DNA of 42,114 nt, taken from NCBI GenBank assembly GCA_014376785.1, contig JACMQW010000051.1:1-42114 (forward strand). The letters are read 5' to 3'. Under the pieces are notes generated by a model. The model did not search any database, had not been told where the DNA came from, and saw nothing but the letters and a program-made list of their open reading frames with translations. Each line of letters starts with the position of its first letter. Within the stretch, counting starts at the first letter, position 1. Shown here piece by piece: positions 34,175-41,052 of the stretch. The stretch comes from Oligoflexia bacterium. Lineage in GTDB: Bacteria; Bdellovibrionota; UBA1018. Both the position numbers and the translations under genes were made by a program.

Positions 34175-34837
34175 ATGAAGCTTAAACTCGAAAACGCTCG
34201 AGACATTAATATCCTGATCGCGGCTGGGCCGATCACGGCAGAAAATTTCACGGTTTTAAAAGCAGGAATCAAAAAGCTTTTCAAAGACGGGAAAAATAAA
34301 ATCATTCTCGAGCTGCCAGACTCTGGTGGGATCTTAGTCGATGTCCTCAGAGAACTCGCGGTTCTAAACCTACTCGCCTCCGAGCTCGCAGGACAGATCG
34401 TGCTTGCGGATATCGCTCCTCTCACCCGCTCGAAGATTGATTCTTTCTCCGTTCCTCCCGCGGTCCGCTGCTTTCCGAATCGCGCCGCTGCCGTCGATTT
34501 TTTCCATCCGAAGTCAGCCGAAGAAATCCCACATGCTACCCCAGCATCCCCAACTGCATCACCCGCTGCGGCTCAGACCCCGGCTCCGTCGATCGCTCCT
34601 GCGGCCAGCACCAAAGAAGAAGTGCGCGCACGGGAAATCGGAGACCTCGGTGAACTTCGTAAACGTCTCGCGGAATTGGAGACCGAAAATAAAGAGATGG
34701 GAAGACGGCTCACTGAAATCGTCATTAAGCGTCGCGATCCCCCCGATTTACAAGCCTGGCAGGAAAAGGTTTCGAAATTGGAACGTGATTTAGGTGAGGC
34801 CATTCTCGCTGCCCAAGCGAATGCGCCCAAAAAGTAG
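34175..34837 (+). CDS. STAS-like N-terminal domain, Pro/Ala linker, coiled coil
   Basis: 220 residues. Residues 1-105 have the alternating strand/helix order of STAS/anti-sigma-antagonist domains (NILIAAGPITAENFTVLKAG, then KIILELPDSGG). The phosphorylatable Ser position seems to be held by DSGG, but alignment is uncertain. A linker of Pro, Ala and Thr (about 117-145) leads to a heptad-rich coiled coil (GELRKRLAELETENKEMGRRL and LQAWQEKVSKLERDL). It is immediately downstream of the CBS gene. Function is probably regulatory; the STAS call is tentative. Confidence 0.6.
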   Translation: MKLKLENARDINILIAAGPITAENFTVLKAGIKKLFKDGKNKIILELPDSGGILVDVLRELAVLNLLASELAGQIVLADIAPLTRSKIDSFSVPPAVRCFPNRAAAVDFFHPKSAEEIPHATPASPTASPAAAQTPAPSIAPAASTKEEVRAREIGDLGELRKRLAELETENKEMGRRLTEIVIKRRDPPDLQAWQEKVSKLERDLGEAILAAQANAPKK

Positions 34838-34864
34838 AGCCGTTTCCTTAAAAAGTCGAACACC

Positions 34865-34913
34865 CGTCAAATCTTTAGACATCATTTCCAGCTAGGAAAG
34901 CCTATATTTGACG
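34865..34913. promoter_or_regulatory. Eight-base inverted repeat with a nested five-base one
   Basis: CGTCAAAT (34865-34872) and ATTTGACG (34906-34913) enclose TTTCC/GGAAA. It lies just before the sigma-54-like element at 34920. It could be an activator site or an end-of-transcript hairpin for the preceding operon; no T-run follows. Confidence 0.4.
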
Positions 34914-34919
34914 TCATCT

Positions 34920-34936
34920 TCGGCACGCCTCCTGCT
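34920..34936 (+). promoter_or_regulatory. Sigma-54-type (-24/-12) promoter candidate
   Basis: TCGGCACGCCTCCTGCT has the GGCACG-N4-xTGCT form with GG and GC twelve bases apart. Only the T before GG and one T in TTGCT differ from the RpoN consensus. The start would fall near 34947, giving a leader of about 108 bases before the ATG at 35055. Confidence 0.6.
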
Positions 34937-34967
34937 AATACCCCTTCCGAATCAAGACAATCCATAA

Positions 34968-35018
34968 GGTGCGCTTTCCGTAGGTACGGTAGCGCGAAAG
35001 CGCAATTTCTCGCGCGCC
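34968..35018 (+). other. Structured RNA leader, class not recognised
   Basis: GCGCT-TT-CCGT-AGGT-ACGG-T-AGCGC (34971-34995) folds as a hairpin. Its right arm can instead pair as GCGC-GAAA-GCGC (34992-35003), and the outer GGTGCGC (34968-34974) can pair with GCGCGCC (35012-35018). The folds are mutually exclusive, as in a switch. No known riboswitch consensus fits by eye. Confidence 0.45.
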
Positions 35019-35054
35019 AAGGAAGTCTTTTGAAAAAACGGAAAGTCGTGTCTC

Positions 35055-36062
35055 ATGCTTAAAAAATCCCTCCTTTCACTCCTCGCTGTCACCACCCTTA
35101 CGTCCTTGTCTGCATTTGCGGGCAGCAAAGCCGACCTCGAAACATTCGCCTACTGCAAAACGAACCCGCGCGCGGACGGAAATAAGACAATCTACGATGT
35201 CTTCCTCGGTTACGAAAACTCAACCACTACCACGTTCAACGTCCCTGCCGGAAACCCGAACAACTTTCTCACTCCATCCGGCTTGAATGCTTCCCCACTC
35301 ACCACCCAATTTCTGGGTGGATCTGTAGTAAATGGCTGTTTTAAGTCGTTTGAGAATGATTACGCTGTGAAAGTCTGTGGAGTGGCAGGAAATACGAACA
35401 TCACTTGGCATGTTAAAGTTCCAACTGCTGCAACCTCAAACAGCGACGTAGCCAGAGTCGATAGACTCGATGACTGCAAGGGGACCCTCCCTAATCTTTC
35501 TTGCGGCGGCCCCCTCCCAGTAGAGCTCTCTTCCTTCGACGTAGCGGTTTCGAAAGCAAAACCAGATCAAGCCGAAGTGAAATGGACCACAGCTTCCGAG
35601 AAAAACAGCAGCCATTTTGATGTGGAAGATTCGATTGACGGTTCTAATTTCACCAAGATCATATCGCAAGCAGGTCAAGGCAACTCTTCGACTGCTCGTT
35701 CTTATTCCATCCTTACCCCAGTGCTTTCTCCTGGAATGCACTACATTCGGTTGAAACAAGTCGATCTCGATGGAACTGAAACTTTCATGCAGCCTAAGAC
35801 CGCGATCATCGGAAGTGCTTCTAGAGCCTCGATGATTTTCTATCCGATCCCCGCTCTGTCCGGTACTCCATTGAATCTTGAAGTTCGCGGCGCATCGAAC
35901 GGTGCCATTGTTCGGATTCTCGATGTCAACGGAAGAACGGTTCGCGAAATTTCTGCGAGTGCTAAAAACGTCTCTACCGACGGCATGCGATCGGGTGTTT
36001 ACACCGTTCTCTTGATCGACGGTTCGATCACTGCTCAAAAGAAATTAGTGATCAGCGAGTAA
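35055..36062 (+). CDS. Secreted protein with type IX secretion cargo-like architecture
   Basis: 335 residues: a signal peptide ending SAFA-G, a beta-rich domain (about 25-150) with FGYENS-like YENSTTTTFNVPAG and NITWHVKV, then a PLPVELSSFDV start at about 153. The next domain has KWTTASEKNSSHFDVEDS, GQGNSS and YIRLKQVDLDGTETF. The last 75 residues have YPIP in place of YPNP, VRILDVNGRTV, MRSGVYTVLLIDG and end QKKLVISE. This series is the hallmark of Bacteroidota proteins exported by the Por/type IX system with a type A C-terminal sorting domain. No type IX secretion gene is in this window. It stands alone, behind a sigma-54-like promoter and structured leader, before a strong terminator. Confidence 0.88.
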   Translation: MLKKSLLSLLAVTTLTSLSAFAGSKADLETFAYCKTNPRADGNKTIYDVFLGYENSTTTTFNVPAGNPNNFLTPSGLNASPLTTQFLGGSVVNGCFKSFENDYAVKVCGVAGNTNITWHVKVPTAATSNSDVARVDRLDDCKGTLPNLSCGGPLPVELSSFDVAVSKAKPDQAEVKWTTASEKNSSHFDVEDSIDGSNFTKIISQAGQGNSSTARSYSILTPVLSPGMHYIRLKQVDLDGTETFMQPKTAIIGSASRASMIFYPIPALSGTPLNLEVRGASNGAIVRILDVNGRTVREISASAKNVSTDGMRSGVYTVLLIDGSITAQKKLVISE

Positions 36063-36090
36063 TCGTCTCTTCGATTAGAATTTCGAATTT

Positions 36091-36145
36091 AAAAAAGAGA
36101 AGAGGGAAGAAACATCATTGGTGTTTCTTCCCTCTTCTCTTTTTT
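36091..36145. terminator. Long bidirectional terminator
   Basis: A perfect 24-base inverted repeat (36091-36114 with 36122-36145) and a seven-base loop, running from AAAAAA through GAGAAGAGGGAAGAAACA to its complement and TTTTTT. It serves the gene at 35055 and probably the convergent lyase gene ending at 36188. Confidence 0.93.
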
Positions 36146-36187
36146 CTAATGCGTCAAAGGTCCTTCAAAGAAGTTTCGAGCCCCGGA

Positions 36188-37531
36188 CTACGGCGACCGT
36201 TCACTCGTCGAATACCGCTCATCCATATATTGATAGAGAAAAGGATTCACCATGGACGCATCCGGCACCTTTGCCATCATGCCGTACATGGCCGCCATTC
36301 CTTCGGTCGATAGCTCCGGATGGGTGCGTACCCGCTCGGTCGCTTCTTTCAGATCCTGTAAAAAAACATCTATTTGCTGAGTGTGCGCCGGAGTGACCAT
36401 TAAATGGAGGCAAGTCGGCTTCTGTTGGCGATCGATGTACCAACCCTTTAACTGCATTTGATCGGCAACTGCATAAACGTCCAGGGACTCCGCCTGAAAA
36501 CCAAAGATCGACATCTCCGGCTGACCCACAATCGAGTAACCAAGAGCTTTTACGCCTTCTTGAAGCCTTTTTGTGTTCTCCATACAGGTTTTCGCGATCT
36601 CTAAGTATCCGTCTTCACCGAATGCCTGGAGCGTCGCCCAGGCTGCCGCAATCGCACCCGCCGGACGAGTGCCCGGCATCGATGGAGACGCGAAAGCCCC
36701 GCCCGCCCATTCAGAAAGAACGAAAAACTGATGGCGACGCAGTTCTTTATCTTTGTAAAGAACGATGGATGCTCCTTTGGAAGCAAAACCGTATTTATGA
36801 AGATCAGCGGACATCGACGTTACTCCATCGACAGATAAATCGAAGGGAGGAATCGGGTAGCCAAGCATTTTCAGAAACGGAAGGATGAACCCACCCACAC
36901 ACGCATCGACGTGCATTCCGATTCCGCGGCTTTTTGCCATCCCCGCGAGTTCGGGAATGGGATCGATTACGCCATGCGGATACTGCGGAGCAGATCCCAC
37001 CAAAAGAATCGTGTTCGCAGTGATGAGTTTTTCTACCGCACTCAGATCGACCCTAAAATCTTTCCGAAGCGGAGCTTTGATCAGCTTCACATCGAAATAG
37101 TGCGCGGCCTTGTCGAACGCCGGGTGGATCGACGACGGCACGATCATCTCGGGCTTCATGATCTCTGGTTTCACCACCCGAGCCCAATCACGGTAAGTTT
37201 TAATCGCCATCAGAATCGATTCCGTCCCGCCGGATGTCATCGTTCCTGCCGCAGATTCACCTCCACCCAGCAGATTCGCAGAAATGGAAACGACTTCAGC
37301 CTCGAATCGTTTTAGACTCGGAAAGGCGGACGGGTTGAGTCCGTTTTGGTGGAAGTAGATGGAGTACGCCTTCTTTAAAAACTCCGTGTGCTCATCACTC
37401 GCGTGGTAAACCAGACTGAACGTCCGGCCATCATGCCAATTCGTGTCTGAGTCATGCGAAGTTTGCAAACCCTCTAAGATCGTGGTCCGAGAAGTGCCTT
37501 TTTTCGGCAGGTGTACTTTATTGTCGTTCAT
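36188..37531 (-). CDS. Sphingosine-1-phosphate lyase homolog (PLP-dependent)
   Basis: 447 residues, shorter than human SGPL1 (568) because the N-terminal membrane segment is absent. PLP-fold motifs match the lyase family strongly: AGTMTSGGTESILMA (95-109), IHPAFDKAAHYF, HVDACVGGFILPFL (D209 binds the PLP ring nitrogen) and SMSADLHKYGFASKG with the Schiff-base K246. The HVDAC-GGF and SADxHKYG-A-KG strings are near-diagnostic of S1P lyases over glutamate decarboxylases. The known reaction splits sphingosine-1-phosphate into hexadecenal and phosphoethanolamine. It lies 51 bases after the ceramidase homolog in one operon. No sphingosine kinase is in the window. It may act on the cell's own sphingolipids or on host/prey lipids. 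Confidence 0.92.
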   Translation of the reverse strand: MNDNKVHLPKKGTSRTTILEGLQTSHDSDTNWHDGRTFSLVYHASDEHTEFLKKAYSIYFHQNGLNPSAFPSLKRFEAEVVSISANLLGGGESAAGTMTSGGTESILMAIKTYRDWARVVKPEIMKPEMIVPSSIHPAFDKAAHYFDVKLIKAPLRKDFRVDLSAVEKLITANTILLVGSAPQYPHGVIDPIPELAGMAKSRGIGMHVDACVGGFILPFLKMLGYPIPPFDLSVDGVTSMSADLHKYGFASKGASIVLYKDKELRRHQFFVLSEWAGGAFASPSMPGTRPAGAIAAAWATLQAFGEDGYLEIAKTCMENTKRLQEGVKALGYSIVGQPEMSIFGFQAESLDVYAVADQMQLKGWYIDRQQKPTCLHLMVTPAHTQQIDVFLQDLKEATERVRTHPELSTEGMAAMYGMMAKVPDASMVNPFLYQYMDERYSTSERSP

Positions 37532-37582
37532 CTTAAAAGATTACCGATCCCTTCTCAGAGCCGCAAGAGCGATCAGCGCACG

Positions 37583-38323
37583 TCACCCTTCTGAAAGTTG
37601 ACGAGCGCCAGAATAAAAACGACTGAGTGTGATGAAGCATCCCGCGTTCAAGAGGTGCCAGAAAGCATGTCCTGACCACGTGTGGCGATCCGGATTACAA
37701 ACCAAACCGGTATAATCGACCCACCAGCACGCGTAAGACGCTGCAAACAACGCACAACTTTCTAGGAGGGAACGATAGTTCGGAAGCCGCCTTAAGCGCC
37801 TCGCTCGCACGAAAATCACGGTCTCGAGAAAGAACGCAATCGTGACCAATCCGGTAAAAATGTAGAGTCGCTCGCCCCCTTCGGTGCCTAAAAGGGTGAT
37901 AAAAGCGCCGGTGAATAAAATTCCCGCGAACGCGACGGGAGAGTTTCCGCGCATCCATCCGAGCCGACTCAGGTTTTGGAGGATCATCTCGATGCCGAGG
38001 AAAAACATCGCAGTCAGATCGAAAGTTTCAAAAATAAACGTCTGCGAGGAATGGTAGAGCGTCGAGCAAACCGCCGTAATCAACGCATAAATTCCGAATC
38101 GAAACGGAATGGTTCGAAGCGCCCCCTGATTATCCCGGCGAATTTTCCATCCCCGGTAGAGCAAATAGAAAGCGACGAGAAAATATCCGATATTCGACCA
38201 GGTCTCTGCCGGAGTGACGATCCAGGAGCAGACATGGGATTCACAAAAGCGCAGCGTTCCTGGGCGCCATTTCGACCAAGGACAGTCCTGAAGATTACCA
38301 ATCAATTCAAAAAGTTCGTTCAT
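37583..38323 (-). CDS. Alkaline ceramidase homolog (seven-helix membrane hydrolase)
   Basis: 246 residues with about seven hydrophobic helices. The ATG at 38323 has AGAGGA at ideal distance. The ceramidase-family residues are all in place with the spacing of human ACER3: CE-x-x-V-x-SWIVTPAETWSN (28-44) near the N-terminus, S87 and H91 in CSTLYHSS, D102 in ETFDLTAM, W201-D203 in CWWVDYTG, and H219/H223 in SGHAFWHLL. In ACER3 the Ser, Asp and three His hold the zinc site that hydrolyses the ceramide amide. The product sphingosine is, after phosphorylation, a substrate of the lyase encoded next. Only 36 bases separate its start from the divergent permease gene. Identification is strong; substrate chain preference is unknown. 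Confidence 0.9.
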   Translation of the reverse strand: MNELFELIGNLQDCPWSKWRPGTLRFCESHVCSWIVTPAETWSNIGYFLVAFYLLYRGWKIRRDNQGALRTIPFRFGIYALITAVCSTLYHSSQTFIFETFDLTAMFFLGIEMILQNLSRLGWMRGNSPVAFAGILFTGAFITLLGTEGGERLYIFTGLVTIAFFLETVIFVRARRLRRLPNYRSLLESCALFAASYACWWVDYTGLVCNPDRHTWSGHAFWHLLNAGCFITLSRFYSGARQLSEG

Positions 38324-38359
38324 GTTTCCTCTGGTTTCGAATACCCTGGACTAGAATTG

Positions 38360-39124
38360 ATGCAAACGCTTTTTCCACTTCTGATCATCGTCTTTCTTTC
38401 AAACATAGTCGAAGCTTGCGCCGGCTTCGGGGCAACGTTGCTCGCAATTATTTTTGGTGCTCAGTTTTTCAGTATTGAAGAGCTCGTTCCGATTCTCGTT
38501 CCTCTGAATCTCGTTTTGAATACTGTCATTGTCATTCGGCATCCTGCCGAAATCAATCGCCCGCAGCTGCTGAACCGCATTCTTCCCCTTGCCGCACTCG
38601 GGATGCCCATCGGGATTTTCCTTTTCGAAAGCGCGCCTTCTCGCCTCTTGAAAGTCGGGTTTGGATGCATCGTTGTCGTCCTCGGCTTGGTGGAAATCTG
38701 CCGAAGCACCGTCTTGAAGAAGAATGACGTAGCCTCTACCCAGCCGAGTGCGGAAAAGCCGCTGAGCGCGGGAGCAAGCGCTTTCTTTCTCATCGCCGGC
38801 GGAATCATGCAGGGGCTCTATGCTTCGGGCGGTCCTTTCGTAGTCTATTACGCTTCCCGAATGATTCCGAACAAAGGACAGTTCCGCACTACCCTCGCCT
38901 TACTCTGGGGGGTACTGAATATGATCCTCATCTTCACGCTCACTATCGGTGGGAAATTAAATTTCTCGACACTTCGAACCTCTTTCTACTTGCTCCCCTG
39001 CGTGCTGCTGGGCACTTTCATAGGGATTAAAGTTCATAACCTCGTGAGCGAAAAACACTTTCGTCGAATTGTCTACGCACTCTTAGTGGTTGCAGGCTCA
39101 AGCCTCGCGATCCGATCTTTCTAG
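38360..39124 (+). CDS. TauE/SafE-family anion permease
   Basis: 254 residues from the ATG at 38360; the longer frame to 37976 is antisense to the ceramidase gene. Eight or so hydrophobic helices include the family repeat region VEACAGFGATLLAIIFGA and its counterpart GGIMQGLYASGGPFVVYYAS, each with Gly-rich turns. The family carries sulfite, sulfoacetate and other organo-sulfur anions across the inner membrane. The pirin gene follows 11 bases later and the OsmC-like gene after that, so this may be a small sulfur/redox operon. Direction and substrate unknown. Confidence 0.9.
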   Translation: MQTLFPLLIIVFLSNIVEACAGFGATLLAIIFGAQFFSIEELVPILVPLNLVLNTVIVIRHPAEINRPQLLNRILPLAALGMPIGIFLFESAPSRLLKVGFGCIVVVLGLVEICRSTVLKKNDVASTQPSAEKPLSAGASAFFLIAGGIMQGLYASGGPFVVYYASRMIPNKGQFRTTLALLWGVLNMILIFTLTIGGKLNFSTLRTSFYLLPCVLLGTFIGIKVHNLVSEKHFRRIVYALLVVAGSSLAIRSF

Positions 39125-39135
39125 AGAGAAAAAAA

Positions 39136-39837
39136 ATGATCCAAGTTCGTCCATCAAAAGAACGCGGCCATGCAAACCTCGACTGGCTCGAATCCCATCA
39201 TAGCTTTTCATTCGGGAACTACTATGACCCCGACCACATGGGATTTCGCGCCCTCCGCGTGATCAACGAAGACGTGGTGAAAGCTGACGAAGGATTCGGA
39301 ACCCATCCCCATAAGGATATGGAAATCATCACTTACGTGCTCGGCGGCAAACTCGAGCACAAAGACTCCATGGGAACCGGCGCAACCATCCTTCCGGGAG
39401 AAGTCCAGTACATGAGTGCCGGCAAAGGCGTCCTTCACAGCGAGTTTAATCCCGCGAAAGACGGTCCCGTTCACCTGCTCCAAATCTGGATTCTACCGAA
39501 TCTGAAAGGCGCCGAACCTCGGTACGACCAAAAGAATTTTCCAGATTCCGAAAAGCGAGGAAAACTCAGGTTAGTCGTTTCTCCGGACGGAGCTGAGGAA
39601 TCGATCGAAATCCGTCAGGATGCGAAAATTTATGCGTCCCTCTTAAAAGCAGGAGAAAGTGTTGCACTCGCTCTCAATCCGGGACGCCACGCTTGGATCC
39701 AGGTAGCGAAGGGCAGCCTCGAAGTAAACGGAACACTGCTGGCGACGGGCGACGGCGCAGCGATCAGCCAAGTTGCCGAATTAAAAATGAAAGGCACGAA
39801 GGATGATACCGAATTTCTCGTGTTCGACCTGTCATGA
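39136..39837 (+). CDS. Pirin-family cupin (YhaK-type)
   Basis: 233 residues with two cupin halves. The N-terminal metal site is plain: GTHPHKDMEI, GKLEHKDSMG and a later VLHSEFNP, giving the His-His-His-Glu set of pirins. YhaK-type enzymes can show quercetin dioxygenase activity or act as redox-sensitive regulators. GAGAG precedes the ATG. Its stop overlaps the OsmC-like start in ATGA. Likely responds to oxidative or electrophile stress together with its neighbours. Confidence 0.93.
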   Translation: MIQVRPSKERGHANLDWLESHHSFSFGNYYDPDHMGFRALRVINEDVVKADEGFGTHPHKDMEIITYVLGGKLEHKDSMGTGATILPGEVQYMSAGKGVLHSEFNPAKDGPVHLLQIWILPNLKGAEPRYDQKNFPDSEKRGKLRLVVSPDGAEESIEIRQDAKIYASLLKAGESVALALNPGRHAWIQVAKGSLEVNGTLLATGDGAAISQVAELKMKGTKDDTEFLVFDLS

Positions 39838-40316
39838 AAACATCGCTCGTCTGGAAATCTGGACTGACGTTCGAGGCTAAAAGCCGCCAACACACCTACC
39901 TACTCAGCTCACCCGAATTTGGTGGCGCGGATGAAGGAGCATGTCCGAAAGAACACCTGCTGGCAGCGATTTCGGGATGCACGGGAATAGATGTGCTGAT
40001 TGCACTGAAAAAGCGGTCGATCGATGTGAAAAGTTTTTCACTCAAGAGTCAGGCTGAATCCGGAGTGGTGTATCCGAAAACTTTTCAGCAAATTGAGCTC
40101 ATTTACGAATTTGAAATCGAAAAAGGCAACCTTTCGAATACCGAACAACCCCGAGTCATCGAGACCGTCGTGGAGACCGTCGTCGATTGCGTTCACCAGT
40201 CGATGTCAAAAACCTGTGCAGTGGCGGCGATCGTGGCCCCCGCAGTGAAGATTTTCTATTCGGTCGTCATTAACCGCGAGATCGAATTTCGGGATGAGGC
40301 CCATTTTTCCCAGTAA
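39834..40316 (+). CDS. OsmC/Ohr-family peroxide-detoxifying protein (OsmC-like)
   Basis: 160 residues. The two active cysteines are in ISGCTGIDVL and SMSKTCAVAA, and the fold's central sheet (QQIELIYEFEIE) is clear. Family members reduce organic peroxides with the Cys pair or bind fatty acids. The C-terminal cysteine motif SKTC is the YhfA-like branch rather than Ohr proper. It overlaps the pirin gene by four bases and precedes an envelope-protein gene by 40 bases. Confidence 0.92.
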   Translation: MKTSLVWKSGLTFEAKSRQHTYLLSSPEFGGADEGACPKEHLLAAISGCTGIDVLIALKKRSIDVKSFSLKSQAESGVVYPKTFQQIELIYEFEIEKGNLSNTEQPRVIETVVETVVDCVHQSMSKTCAVAAIVAPAVKIFYSVVINREIEFRDEAHFSQ

Positions 40317-40356
40317 CTGCTTTCTCAAATTTTTTCACGGGAGTAAGATAGAGATT

Positions 40357-41046
40357 ATGAGATCCTCTTTTTTCCGGTTTCCATTCGCGGCCATCAGTTT
40401 ACTGACCCTGCTAACTTGTCAGGGCTGCGCGACCCAATACCTGCTGAAAGCCACCTCGGAAAATCCGGAGAAATTAAACGGGATCGAAATTGAAACTCTC
40501 GTGACCAACGGGTGCGTTTTTCAAGCCGGCTCTCAGAATTCAAATTCGGATGAAATGTTAGTACGGGCCCGAATCACAAACAAGTCAGAGAAAGCTTTCG
40601 AAGTCGAGCCGACTGCCTATGCAATGATCGGCGACGCAGATACTTTGAAAAACTCTCCCCTCCTCTCTCAGGATCCTGAAATCTATGTTCGCGATCTCAC
40701 GTCTTCGGCTGAACTTTACGAATCTCGCACGAAGATGGAGACGTATCAGGGGCTCGCGGAGCTAGAGTCCTTAAAGGGTGAAGCGGCCGACAAGACGCTC
40801 GACGCCGCGAAAACCGATCTGAAATCAAAAGAAAAAGAGGCTGCCCAATCGCGTGAAATTGCCGAGAACATTCGTAACCGTCTGAAACCGCTTACGGGTG
40901 CTTTGAAGCGGAGTTCCCTAAAACCTGGCGAAACTGTCGAAGGGCTGCTCATCTTCAAAGCAAGCTTTCTCGCAAAGGGCGACATCACTCTCGAGTCGAG
41001 AAAAGCTCCTTGCGAAGGAAAATTATTCTTTCATTTGAAAAAGTAA
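40357..41046 (+). CDS. Probable envelope protein or lipoprotein with coiled coil
   Basis: 229 residues from the ATG at 40357 (ACGGGAG lies upstream); the frame is open to 40294. The signal segment ends LLTCQGCATQY. C24 could be lipidated, but Gln and Cys at -2 and -3 do not fit the usual lipobox, so cleavage is uncertain. Then follow a beta-type domain (LVTNGCVF to TAYAMIGD) and a coiled coil of Lys, Glu and Ala (about 130-185), closed by KPGETVEGLLIFKASF, which resembles DUF4352-type or P-pilus-like 'can be lost' strands only weakly. Function unknown. It ends 6 bases from convergent argH. Confidence 0.7.
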   Translation: MRSSFFRFPFAAISLLTLLTCQGCATQYLLKATSENPEKLNGIEIETLVTNGCVFQAGSQNSNSDEMLVRARITNKSEKAFEVEPTAYAMIGDADTLKNSPLLSQDPEIYVRDLTSSAELYESRTKMETYQGLAELESLKGEAADKTLDAAKTDLKSKEKEAAQSREIAENIRNRLKPLTGALKRSSLKPGETVEGLLIFKASFLAKGDITLESRKAPCEGKLFFHLKK

Positions 41047-41052
41047 TTTCTA

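Noticed and set aside
34908-34942. TTGACG and TAATAC as a sigma-70 promoter
   Set aside because: The spacing is about 22 bases, well over the usual 16-18. The -24/-12 element at the same place fits better.
37976-38359. Long N-terminal extension of the TauE/SafE frame
   Set aside because: It is antisense to the ceramidase homolog and is Arg/Lys/Asn-rich without hydrophobic helices; the permease begins at 38360.
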